A DNA stretch of 64,000 nucleotides from Arthrobacter sp. E3 (GTDB lineage Bacteria > Actinomycetota > Actinomycetes > Actinomycetales > Micrococcaceae), in NCBI RefSeq assembly GCF_017353415.1, contig NZ_JAFMPX010000002.1, positions 62,001-126,000 on the forward strand, written 5' to 3'. Shown here piece after piece: positions 56,598-64,000 of the stretch (position 1 is its first letter; each line of letters starts with the position of its first letter). A program made the position numbers and the translations under genes. A model generated the notes under the pieces. That model saw nothing but the letters and a program-made list of their open reading frames with translations, made no database searches and was not told the origin of the DNA.

Positions 56598-57722
56598 GTG
56601 ACTTATGAGATTGAGATTGGCCGTGGAAAGCGTGGACGCCGCGCATATTCGTTGGACGAGATTTCGATTGTGCCCGCCAGGCGCACGCGTGATCCCCAAG
56701 ATGTGTCGGTGAAATGGCAGATCGACGCCTACCAGTTTGAAATGCCCGTCATTGGCGCGCCCATGGACTCGGTCATGTCCCCGGAAACTGCCATTGCCCT
56801 GGGCAAGTTTGGCGGCTTGGGCGTGCTCGATTTGGAAGGCCTGTGGACCCGCTACGAGGATCCGCAGCCGGTGCTGGACGAGATCGCAGCACTGGAAGGC
56901 TCCGTCATTGACCCGGAGACTACCCGCCGCCTGCAGGAGATCTACAGCGAGCCCATCAAAGCGGAGCTGATCACGGCACGACTGGCGGAGATCCGTGCTG
57001 CGGGCGTGACCGTGGCAGGTTCCCTGACGCCCCAGCGCACACAGGAGTTCTACAAGACCGTGATTGCGGCTGGCGTTGACATCTTCGTCATCCGTGGAAC
57101 CACCGTTTCAGCCGAGCACGTCTCCAAAACCACCGAATCGCTGAACCTGAAGCAGTTCATCTACGAGCTTGACGTCCCCGTCATCGTGGGCGGCGCGGCA
57201 GGCTACACCTCAGCACTGCACCTGATGCGCACCGGCGCGGCAGGGGTTCTGGTGGGCTTCGGCGGCGGCGCCTCCACCACTACAAGCCGTGCGCTGGGCA
57301 TCCGTTCACCGATGGCCAGCGCCATCTCCGATGTGGCAGCAGCACGCCGCGACTACATGGATGAGTCCGGCGGGCGCTATGTACACGTCATCGCCGACGG
57401 CGGCATGGGTTCCAGTGGGGACATGGTCAAGGCCATCGCGATGGGCGCCGACGCCGTCATGCTCGGTGCTGCATTGTCACGTGCCGCAGAGGCGCCTGGG
57501 CAGGGGTGGCACTGGGGTGCCGAGGCACACCACCAGGTGCTGCCGCGCGGTCACAGGGTGAAGATGAACACTGTGGGAACCCTGGAGGAAGTTCTATTTG
57601 GGCCTGCCCACCGGGCCGATGGAACCTCAAACCTGATTGGTGCACTGCGTCGCGCCATGGCCACCACAGGGTATTCAGACCTGAAAGAATTCCAGCGGAT
57701 CGACGTCATTGTTTCGCCGTAA
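56598..57722 (+). CDS. guaB3: GuaB3 family IMP dehydrogenase-related protein
   Basis: Member of the GuaB3 branch of the IMPDH/GMP reductase superfamily, common in actinobacteria and cyanobacteria; cyanobacterial GuaB3 has been reported as a GMP reductase. The 374-residue protein lacks CBS domains, and the loop that holds the catalytic Cys in GuaB reads GFGGGASTTTSR here, without Cys. It keeps IGAPMDSVMSPE and the YVHVIADGGMGSSGD phosphate-binding region. The GTG at 56598 is leaderless. A strong hairpin follows it. Confidence 0.92.
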   Translation: MTYEIEIGRGKRGRRAYSLDEISIVPARRTRDPQDVSVKWQIDAYQFEMPVIGAPMDSVMSPETAIALGKFGGLGVLDLEGLWTRYEDPQPVLDEIAALEGSVIDPETTRRLQEIYSEPIKAELITARLAEIRAAGVTVAGSLTPQRTQEFYKTVIAAGVDIFVIRGTTVSAEHVSKTTESLNLKQFIYELDVPVIVGGAAGYTSALHLMRTGAAGVLVGFGGGASTTTSRALGIRSPMASAISDVAAARRDYMDESGGRYVHVIADGGMGSSGDMVKAIAMGADAVMLGAALSRAAEAPGQGWHWGAEAHHQVLPRGHRVKMNTVGTLEEVLFGPAHRADGTSNLIGALRRAMATTGYSDLKEFQRIDVIVSP

Positions 57723-57729
57723 TTGATTT

Positions 57730-57777
57730 GCGCAATGATGCCCCGGACCACTGTTGTGGACCGGGGCATCGTTGCGC
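57730..57777 (+). terminator. Terminator after guaB3
   Basis: A 22-position stem with one mismatch and one wobble (57730-57751 with 57756-57777, 4-base loop) begins eight bases after the stop. Confidence 0.75.
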
Positions 57778-57820
57778 TTGGGGCGGTTACTGCGCACCGA
57801 TTCTGCCAATGCACAGGGTC

Positions 57821-57826
57821 TAGACT
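57821..57826 (+). promoter_or_regulatory. Candidate -10 box of the EIIA gene
   Basis: TAGACT gives a leader of about 33 bases with GAAAGG before the ATG. Confidence 0.4.
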
Positions 57827-57865
57827 GGTAAGAGCTTCTTTGACCAAACGTCGCGAAAGGTACCA

Positions 57866-58357
57866 ATGACATCGGGTTCGCTGGAACGCTACAACACAGA
57901 ATTGACCAACCCCGGGTTGGTGATTTTGGAAATGGTGGCTGAATCCAAAGAGGACGCCGCCGCCCAATTGGCTGCCAAACTGTTTGAGCAGGGCAGGATT
58001 TCGGACCTTGATGGCTTCCTACGCGACGTCAACGCCCGCGAACACCAGATGGCTACCGGCTTGCCCGGAGGGATCGGCCTGCCGCACGCCAGAAGTGAGT
58101 ACGTCAAGGAAATTTCTATCGCCGTGGGCGTCACCAAGTTCGACCACAGCCTCAATTTTGGTGCAATGGACGGCCCCGCCACCGTGATCTTGCTGATAGC
58201 CACCCCGGCCAGTTCATTCTCAGCCCACTTGGAAGTTTTGGCGACACTGGCGCGCTCGCTCTTCAAAGAGAATTTCCGCGAGTCCCTGCGCCGGGCACAC
58301 GACGCCGAGGTCATCGCGGAGTTGATCAACTCCTCGCTGGTTTTCTTCGATCACTAG
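57866..58357 (+). CDS. PTS EIIA component, fructose/mannitol/Ntr type
   Basis: Phosphoryl carrier of the sugar phosphotransferase system. The 163-residue single-domain protein has the phosphorylated histidine H74 in GGIGLPHARSEYV and the C-terminal HLEVLATLARSLFKENFRESL. No EIIB or EIIC genes lie nearby, so it could serve a transporter encoded elsewhere or be a regulatory EIIA of the PtsN kind. ATG 57866 follows GAAAGG. It stands between guaB3 and the SURF1 gene, each with its own promoter box. Confidence 0.88.
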   Translation: MTSGSLERYNTELTNPGLVILEMVAESKEDAAAQLAAKLFEQGRISDLDGFLRDVNAREHQMATGLPGGIGLPHARSEYVKEISIAVGVTKFDHSLNFGAMDGPATVILLIATPASSFSAHLEVLATLARSLFKENFRESLRRAHDAEVIAELINSSLVFFDH

Positions 58358-58390
58358 GGGCAGCATTCGCTGTTCTACAGAGAGACGAAG

Positions 58391-58396
58391 TAACGT
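58391..58396 (+). promoter_or_regulatory. Leaderless-type -10 box of the SURF1 gene
   Basis: TAACGT ends six bases before the GTG at 58403, with no ribosome site. Confidence 0.45.
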
Positions 58397-58402
58397 TGAA
58401 GC

Positions 58403-59230
58403 GTGTTGAAAACTGCCGTCAAACCCAAATGGATCGCCGCGCTGGTGTTTGCGCTGGTCGTGGCTTCCGTCTTTGTCATCCTGAGCCAATGGCAGTTCTC
58501 CCGTTCGTTGGAAAAGGACGTGGCACCGCCTGAGGTGACGGAAAAGGTCCAGCCGCTGCTGGATACCTTGAAGCCGGGGGAGCCGATGATGGGCGACGTC
58601 GAAGGGCAGATCGTCACGGCGAAGGGCACCTTTGATCCGACGAAGCAGCTGCTTGTTCCTTCGCGGTTGCAAGATGGCAACACCGGATACTGGGTGGTAA
58701 CGGCGTTCGAAGTGGATGGTGCGCCGGTTCTCAGCGGGGTGGCCGCCACCAAGGAAGTGGTCATCCCCGTTGCCCGCGGCTGGATTGCCTCCCCGGACAA
58801 CGTGCCCGCCGCGCCAACCGGCAGCATTGATCTTGTTGGCCGGATGCTCAATTCCGAAGGTCCGGAACTGAATAAGAATCTTCCCGCCGGTCAGATCAGC
58901 ATGCTGTCCTCTGCCGAGCTGAGCAACATTTGGAACGTCAGCACATACTCCGCTTTCGTCGTCTCCCAAACCGAGCTGGCCGACGGGCACGAAGTTGGCG
59001 CGGCGTCCACCAGCAGCGGCCTGATTCCCATCACCGTCACCGCAACCGACCAAAACAACAAGGTCAACTGGCTGAACATCTTCTACTCCATTGAATGGGT
59101 GCTGTTCGCCGGGTTTGCCGTGTTCGTGTGGTGGCGCCTGGTGGCCGATGACTACCGCCGTGGCCAGGACGAACTCTTTGACCTCGCTGGCGACGACGGC
59201 AGCGTCGAAGAAGACGACGCCAGCAGCTGA
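58403..59230 (+). CDS. SURF1 family cytochrome oxidase biogenesis protein
   Basis: Assists assembly of the aa3-type cytochrome c oxidase, probably haem insertion. The 275-residue protein has the two-helix layout of the family: a first helix at about residues 9-29 with the following LSQWQFSRSLEKD, an extracytoplasmic domain, and a second helix near residue 225-248 (WVLFAGFAVFVWWRLVADD) followed by an acidic tail. YWVVTAFEV and VARGWI are SURF1-like blocks. It starts with a leaderless GTG. Confidence 0.85.
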   Translation: MLKTAVKPKWIAALVFALVVASVFVILSQWQFSRSLEKDVAPPEVTEKVQPLLDTLKPGEPMMGDVEGQIVTAKGTFDPTKQLLVPSRLQDGNTGYWVVTAFEVDGAPVLSGVAATKEVVIPVARGWIASPDNVPAAPTGSIDLVGRMLNSEGPELNKNLPAGQISMLSSAELSNIWNVSTYSAFVVSQTELADGHEVGAASTSSGLIPITVTATDQNNKVNWLNIFYSIEWVLFAGFAVFVWWRLVADDYRRGQDELFDLAGDDGSVEEDDASS

Positions 59231-59326
59231 CATCCCACAGGACTGACCCCCGCAGTGACAGAGAATTTATCCGGACTGGATTTTGGCCAGTCTGACACCA
59301 CCCATAGATTGAGGAGAGCCGGCACC

Positions 59327-59884
59327 GTGACCGAGCCCAACAACGCCGAACCAACCAATACAGTGCCGAGCAACTCAGTGCCTGCCAGCGCCCCCGCGGC
59401 AGTACCGGCTGCCACGGCTGCCACGGCTGCACCGAAGCGCCGCTTCGGTGGTACGCCAGCACAGATTCTGAGCGCACTGAAGTTCTACAAGGTTCTTGCC
59501 TATGCAACCGGCACCATGCTGCTGCTGCTCGTCGTTGAACTTGTAGTGCGCTACGGGTTCCAGAGCGTGCTTGTGGCAGGCGGGACCGACACAGCAGGGG
59601 CTGCCCACGGGCTGGGGTTTGTCAGTCTTGACGGCGGTGTCATGGCCATCAGTGGCGGCGTGAACCTGTCCACCTTGGTGCTGATTGTGCACGGCTGGAT
59701 GTACGTTGTCTACCTCATTGCCGACTTCCGCCTGTGGACGCTGATGCGTTGGCCGTTCGGCAAGTTGGTGCTGATTGCGCTGGGTGGAGTGGTCCCGTTC
59801 CTGTCGTTCATTGTTGAAGGACGGATCCACAAGGAAGTACTGGCCGAGGTTGCGGCCAATCCGAAGGCCGGCAAACGGTACTAA
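59327..59884 (+). CDS. DUF3817 membrane protein
   Basis: Small membrane protein of the DUF3817 family; no defined function. The 185-residue protein has a disordered N-terminus rich in Ala, Pro, Thr and Ser (about residues 1-36), then a core with ALKFYKVLAYATGTMLLLLVVEL, HGWMYVVYLIADFRLW and LIALGGVVPFLSFIVEGRIH, giving three helices. GTG 59327 follows GAGGAG; an in-frame GTG at 59255 would add 24 residues but has no ribosome site. The gene is 96 bases after SURF1, as often seen in actinobacteria near guaA. Confidence 0.8.
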   Translation: MTEPNNAEPTNTVPSNSVPASAPAAVPAATAATAAPKRRFGGTPAQILSALKFYKVLAYATGTMLLLLVVELVVRYGFQSVLVAGGTDTAGAAHGLGFVSLDGGVMAISGGVNLSTLVLIVHGWMYVVYLIADFRLWTLMRWPFGKLVLIALGGVVPFLSFIVEGRIHKEVLAEVAANPKAGKRY

Positions 59885-59920
59885 CCCGCTGAGGCCCCCA
59901 CCGCCCCGCTGACCTCCCGT

Positions 59921-60030
59921 ACCCCACCGACGCTCGTGCACTTTTCGGGGCCTTTTCACGGACCCTTCTTCAATTGGGTGCGGGAGCGTTGTCCGATTGC
60001 CCCCGGAAGGTGCTGGAGCGTCGGTGGTGG
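59921..60030. repeat. Inverted pair of the dispersed repeat before guaA
   Basis: A copy reading CCACCGACGCTCGTGCACTT (within 59921-59950) faces an inverted copy at 60000-60030, separated by about 50 bases. They belong to the same family as the copies at 22688-22743 and 23893-23953 and could fold into a long hairpin. The remainder of the 287-base gap contains only the guaA promoter region. Confidence 0.65.
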
Positions 60031-60159
60031 GGAGGGGCTTGGCTGCAGTCTTGCTCATGAACACCTGCCAAACCACGTGAACACCTGCAAACCCACGGCA
60101 ATTTTGAGTCTCTTGTCACGGAATGCTCGGCACCGTGACGTGGCGACTGCGCTGTGGGT

Positions 60160-60165
60160 TAAGAT
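60160..60165 (+). promoter_or_regulatory. Leaderless-type -10 box of guaA
   Basis: TAAGAT ends six bases before the GTG at 60172; no ribosome site is present. Confidence 0.5.
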
Positions 60166-60171
60166 TGTTAG

Positions 60172-61761
60172 GTGACTAATCCCGCTCCGGCCCAGACATC
60201 CCAGAAGCCCGTCCTGGTTGTGGACTACGGCGCCCAGTACGCCCAGTTGATCGCGCGCCGTGTGCGTGAGGCCAACGTGTACTCGGAAATCGTTCCGCAC
60301 ACCTACACCACTGCGCAGCTGCTGGCCAAGAACCCAGCTGCCATCATCCTCTCCGGGGGACCCTCAAGTGTCTACTCTGAAGGCGCACCCAACGTTGGTG
60401 CAGACCTGTTTGAAGCCGGCATCCCGGTCTTGGGCATTTGCTACGGCTTCCAGGCCATGGCTGCTGCCCTCGGTGGAGTTGTTGCCCAAACCGGTCAGCG
60501 TGAATACGGTTCCACCCAGGTGCAGGTCCTGGGTGAAAGCCGTTCCATCCTGAGCGCCACAAACGCGGACCAGACCACCTGGATGAGCCATGGTGACAGC
60601 GTTCAGCAGGCGCCCGAAGGCTTTGACGTGCTGGCAACTTCGGCTGGCGCACCCGTTGCCGCGTTTGCCAATGAGGAAAAGTGCCTCTTCGGCGTCCAGT
60701 GGCACCCGGAAGTCAAGCACTCGGAGTTTGGTCAGAAAGTGCTGGAAAACTTCCTGTTCAACGGTGCCAAACTCGAGAAGAACTGGACTGCCACCAGCAT
60801 CCTTGACGAGCAGGTGGATCGCATCCGCGAGCAGATCGGCGACGCTCAGGTCATTTGCGGCCTCTCCGGCGGTGTTGACTCGGCTGTTGCAGCCGCCCTC
60901 GTGCAGCGCGCCGTAGGCGACCAGCTCACGTGCGTGTTCGTAAACCACGGCCTGTTGCGCCAAGACGAGGCAGAGCAGGTGGAACGCGACTTCGTCGCAG
61001 CCACCGGAGCCAAGCTGTATGTTGCCAACGAACAGGACCGCTTCCTGAACGCGTTGGCCGGAGTCTCTGACCCCGAAACGAAGCGCAAGATCATTGGCCG
61101 CGAATTCATCCGCGCCTTCGAAGAAGCAGAGCGGGCGATCATGGTCGCTGCCGCATCCGAAGGCGAAGAGATCAAGTTCCTAGTCCAGGGAACCCTGTAC
61201 CCCGATGTGGTGGAATCTGGCGGTGGTGAAGGCGCAGCCAACATCAAGAGCCACCACAATGTGGGCGGGCTCCCGGAGGACCTGCGCTTTGAGCTCGTTG
61301 AGCCACTGCGTGCCTTGTTCAAGGACGAGGTGCGCGCCGTGGGCGCCGAGCTCGGTCTGCCTGCCGAAATCGTCGGCCGTCAGCCGTTCCCGGGCCCCGG
61401 CCTAGGCATCCGCATCGTTGGCGAGATCACCGGCGAACGGCTGGAACTGCTGCGCAAGGCAGACGCCATTGCCCGCGCCGAACTAACCGCTGCCGGCTTG
61501 GACAATGAAGTGTGGCAGATGCCAGTTGTGCTGCTCGCAGATGTGCGCAGCGTTGGTGTCATGGGCGACGGCCGCACCTACGGCCACCCGATCGTGCTGC
61601 GCCCGGTGTCCTCCGAAGATGCCATGACAGCTGATTGGTCACGCCTGCCTTACGACCTGCTGGCGAAGATCTCCAACCGGATCACCAATGAGGTGGACGG
61701 CGTAAACCGCGTTGTCTTGGACGTCACGTCCAAACCACCGGGAACGATTGAGTGGGAGTAA
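60172..61761 (+). CDS. guaA: GMP synthase (glutamine-hydrolysing)
   Basis: Aminates XMP to GMP using glutamine and ATP. The 529-residue protein has the class I amidotransferase domain with C90 (LGICYGFQ), H178 and E180 (QWHPE), then the PP-loop ATP site LSGGVDS at residues 231-237 and the C-terminal dimerisation domain ending KPPGTIEWE. It completes the guaB route to GMP. A bulged hairpin follows it. Confidence 0.96.
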   Translation: MTNPAPAQTSQKPVLVVDYGAQYAQLIARRVREANVYSEIVPHTYTTAQLLAKNPAAIILSGGPSSVYSEGAPNVGADLFEAGIPVLGICYGFQAMAAALGGVVAQTGQREYGSTQVQVLGESRSILSATNADQTTWMSHGDSVQQAPEGFDVLATSAGAPVAAFANEEKCLFGVQWHPEVKHSEFGQKVLENFLFNGAKLEKNWTATSILDEQVDRIREQIGDAQVICGLSGGVDSAVAAALVQRAVGDQLTCVFVNHGLLRQDEAEQVERDFVAATGAKLYVANEQDRFLNALAGVSDPETKRKIIGREFIRAFEEAERAIMVAAASEGEEIKFLVQGTLYPDVVESGGGEGAANIKSHHNVGGLPEDLRFELVEPLRALFKDEVRAVGAELGLPAEIVGRQPFPGPGLGIRIVGEITGERLELLRKADAIARAELTAAGLDNEVWQMPVVLLADVRSVGVMGDGRTYGHPIVLRPVSSEDAMTADWSRLPYDLLAKISNRITNEVDGVNRVVLDVTSKPPGTIEWE

Positions 61762-61777
61762 ATCCCCTCTAGGTACG

Positions 61778-61827
61778 CTGGAGGGCGCCTGAGTCACCTA
61801 TTTCAGGCTTATTTAGGCACCCTCCAG
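61778..61827 (+). terminator. Terminator after guaA
   Basis: A 13-position stem with one mismatch (61778-61790 with 61815-61827); the 24-base loop can form an inner CCTGA/TCAGG stem. Confidence 0.6.
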
Positions 61828-61860
61828 TGTGCCGAACAGGCATTCTCAGGCTAGGAGCGA

Positions 61861-61866
61861 TAGCCT
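61861..61866 (+). promoter_or_regulatory. Leaderless-type -10 box of the helicase-like gene
   Basis: TAGCCT ends seven bases before the ATG at 61874, without a ribosome site. Confidence 0.45.
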
Positions 61867-61873
61867 TAAATAC

Positions 61874-64000
61874 ATGTCAGTATGGTCAAGACCGTTCCGC
61901 TCAAGTGCAGAGAAGAAGGCACCCGTGTCCGAAGTTGCAGGCCCCAATGAGAGTTCATTGGAGCTCCAAACCTGGCTTGCTGGATTGGATTCCTATTCCG
62001 GAGCCGACACGGCGCTTGCCTTCACCAAGACCGAGTATGGCAGCATCTCTCTCACGCACGCCCACCCCTCGGGCCTCGCCCAGCTTTTGGCGGGCCGCAA
62101 AACCCGCCTCTCCACGCTGATCCGCGAACCCGAACTCTATGCTGCAGCCAAAACAGCTGCCGCCGCCCTCCGTGCCAAAATCTTTGAACTCAGCACCGAT
62201 CGCGGGATCGACGTCGGATACCTCGCCGCCGGGATTGCCCGCTGGTCCGCAGTCGGGGGACCAAGCAGTGGCGACGTCTGCGCGCCCGTGCTGCTTGCCG
62301 CCGTCGCACTCACCGTGCGTCCCGGGCAGGATGACTACGAGTTTCAGCTGATGGAGCAGGCCCAAGTCAACCCGGCACTGGTGAAGTACCTGGCTCAGCA
62401 CTCCAATATCCACTTGGACGCACCCGCCCTGGGCCGCTTGGCCTACAGCACCGCACGCTTTGACCCCGCACCTGTCCTGGACCGGGTTCGCACGCTGCTG
62501 GCACCCATCGCCGGAGCCGAGGTGGAGCATGAACTCATCGTTTCAACGTTCGCCTTCCTCGCCGACAACCTGAACGATCCGGCCCTGATGGCCGGCAGCC
62601 CGCTGCTCGAACTCCTGCAAAGCCACAGCGGAGACGACGTCCTTCCGGTGGAGCTGGAACCGGACTTTTCTCAGTTTGACAGCCTGGACGAGAGAGACCC
62701 CAAGGACGAACTCCTGGTGCTGGACGCCGATCCGCAGCAGCAATACGTGCTGGACATGGTGCGCAACGGAGAATCCGTACTGGTCTCCACACCTCCAGGC
62801 ACGGGCCAGACACAGACAGCCATCAACGCCATTGCCGCGTTGGTCCACGACGGCAAGAGTGTTCTGGTGGTGGGCGAACGCCGCGGAACTTTGAATGAGC
62901 TGGCGCAGATATTTGGAGAGCACGGCCTGGATTCACTGCTGCTGCAATTGAGTGCGCAAACCGGTCCGCAGCAAATCAAGTCACAGCTGATCAGGGCCAT
63001 CACTCGCAACGAAAAGGCTGAAGAACCGAAACTGGGAAGCCTGCATGAGCTGTTGGTGGACCACCGCCACCAGTTAGTTGATCATGTGGCGAGCCTGCAC
63101 AATGTGCGTGAGCGCTGGGGATGCTCGCCCTACGAGGCCATGCAGTCACTGGCTCAGCTGACGTCAATCCACCCGGCACCCTCCACCACCGTGCGTCTGA
63201 AGCGCAGTGTGCTCGACAGCATCCGCGACCGCACGGACCTGAAGGTGAGCTTGGGCCGTGCAGCCGATCTTGGCGCATTCAGCCGGGCCGCTGTGAGCAG
63301 CGCCTGGCACGGTGCCCGCATGGTGACCCGCAAAGAAACCGAAACGGCGTACCAACTGGCCGAACAACTGTTGACGCAGGTGCCCGACTTCGCGACAAAA
63401 ATGCATGAAGTGGCAGAGTTTGGCCAGATCCGCCAAGGACATTCCTTTGCGGAATGGGGCCGACAGCTCAACATGCTGGTGGCCATCCGCGAAAGCCTGG
63501 ACAAGTTCAGCGCCGATATTTTTGACTGGTCGACCGATGAAATGATCGCCGCCACAGCCACCTCCGCTTGGCGCAAGGAACACCGAGTGGAGATGCCTGC
63601 CCTGCAGCGCGCCCGCTTCCGCCGCAACGCCAAGGATCTGGTACGCCCTGGCGTCCACATCGCCGATCTGCATGCCTCACTGCTGCTCGTCAAGAAACAA
63701 AGCGTGCTGTGGGCCAAGGCCGCCAATGGCAAGCGCCACCCCACAGTGCCTTCCGGTTTGGCTGATTTAAGCCGGACTTACATGGGCTTGCGCGAAAAGC
63801 TCCTGACTTTGGGCGCTGTTCTCGATAAGACGGTTGACGGCGGGGACCTGCTGAATTTCAATGCAAGCGAACTCGTGGGCCGCTTGGAGGCGCTGGTTGC
63901 CTCGAAGGAGTCGCTGGAGACACTTCCCGAGCGAACCCTCCTCGTGGAAGGCATGCGTGAGCAAGGCCTGGGCGAGTTGCTCGATGACCTGGCCCGCCGT
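61874..64000 (+). CDS. Helicase-like AAA protein, partial (runs off the window)
   Basis: The first 709 codons are open to the window edge with no stop, so the 3' end lies outside. The sequence starts MSVWSRPFRSSAEKKAPVSE, then a helical N-terminal domain (to about residue 290) precedes a P-loop-like SF1 helicase motif: VSTPPGTGQTQTAINAI, in which the usual lysine is Q312. DADPQQQYVLDMV before it acts as the Q-motif-like lead, and VLVVGERRGTLNEL resembles motif Ia. It belongs to actinobacterial helicase-related proteins of unknown role found near guaA. Confidence 0.75.
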   Translation, partial: MSVWSRPFRSSAEKKAPVSEVAGPNESSLELQTWLAGLDSYSGADTALAFTKTEYGSISLTHAHPSGLAQLLAGRKTRLSTLIREPELYAAAKTAAAALRAKIFELSTDRGIDVGYLAAGIARWSAVGGPSSGDVCAPVLLAAVALTVRPGQDDYEFQLMEQAQVNPALVKYLAQHSNIHLDAPALGRLAYSTARFDPAPVLDRVRTLLAPIAGAEVEHELIVSTFAFLADNLNDPALMAGSPLLELLQSHSGDDVLPVELEPDFSQFDSLDERDPKDELLVLDADPQQQYVLDMVRNGESVLVSTPPGTGQTQTAINAIAALVHDGKSVLVVGERRGTLNELAQIFGEHGLDSLLLQLSAQTGPQQIKSQLIRAITRNEKAEEPKLGSLHELLVDHRHQLVDHVASLHNVRERWGCSPYEAMQSLAQLTSIHPAPSTTVRLKRSVLDSIRDRTDLKVSLGRAADLGAFSRAAVSSAWHGARMVTRKETETAYQLAEQLLTQVPDFATKMHEVAEFGQIRQGHSFAEWGRQLNMLVAIRESLDKFSADIFDWSTDEMIAATATSAWRKEHRVEMPALQRARFRRNAKDLVRPGVHIADLHASLLLVKKQSVLWAKAANGKRHPTVPSGLADLSRTYMGLREKLLTLGAVLDKTVDGGDLLNFNASELVGRLEALVASKESLETLPERTLLVEGMREQGLGELLDDLARR

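Overview
The window looks like a chromosomal segment of a high-GC actinobacterium of the family Micrococcaceae, most like Arthrobacter in the broad sense. This is inferred from the gene order secY-adk-map / infA-rpmJ-rpsM-rpsK-rpoA-rplQ-truA / rplM-rpsI-glmM, the lack of rpsD between rpsK and rpoA, the mycothiol gene mshA, a CIRCE-controlled groES-groEL pair, a GuaB3 paralogue, and many promoters of the actinobacterial TANNNT type. I found no tRNA, rRNA, CRISPR array, transposase or prophage. Almost all of it is core chromosome; the accessory parts are small.

Layout. 1-10,000: the end of the ribosomal-protein cluster with protein export (secY), adenylate kinase, methionine aminopeptidase, IF-1, RNA polymerase alpha, truA and a separate rplM-rpsI operon with a long structured leader. 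10,000-20,300: cell-wall and cofactor genes (glmM, mscL, a VanY-type carboxypeptidase, coaA, glmS, acpS, NAD(P)HX repair enzyme) and the debranching enzyme glgX. 20,300-31,100: an aldo/keto reductase, inositol-phosphate synthase, an endonuclease-like gene set between inverted repeat copies, an alpha-glucosidase, a lipoprotein, a large secreted subtilase and mshA. 31,300-35,500: a tightly overlapping alr-tsaE-tsaB-rimI-tsaD operon (alanine racemase plus t6A tRNA modification). 35,500-50,100: DedA and PAP2 membrane proteins, a YbdK-type ligase, a shikimate-dehydrogenase-like gene, a methyltransferase, an ABC exporter, groES-groEL, a P1B ATPase, a DUF389 protein and an acyltransferase. 50,300-61,800: three purine genes (guaB, guaB3, guaA) interleaved with an unusual WXG100 locus, a lone PTS EIIA, SURF1 and a DUF3817 protein. 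The window ends inside a large helicase-like protein.

How genes connect. glmS and glmM make glucosamine-1-phosphate, the route to UDP-GlcNAc; ino1 makes the inositol phosphate; MshA joins UDP-GlcNAc to that phosphate in the first mycothiol step, so three parts of one pathway lie within 20 kb. coaA starts CoA synthesis and AcpS uses CoA to load acyl carrier protein. guaB and guaA make GMP.

The best candidate for an undescribed system is the minus-strand five-gene operon 51,899-55,336. It encodes a WXG100 protein with a glycine-rich hydrophobic C-terminus, two paralogous proteins of about 210 residues that resemble type VII secretion chaperones in outline, and two four-helix membrane proteins, with a divergent BtrH-like gene. 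No type VII core machinery is in the window. Other points of interest are a dispersed 25-30 bp inverted repeat family, a degenerate multiplication of the rpsI 3' end, and at least a dozen genes whose -10 box sits 6-7 bases before the start codon, which points to leaderless mRNAs.
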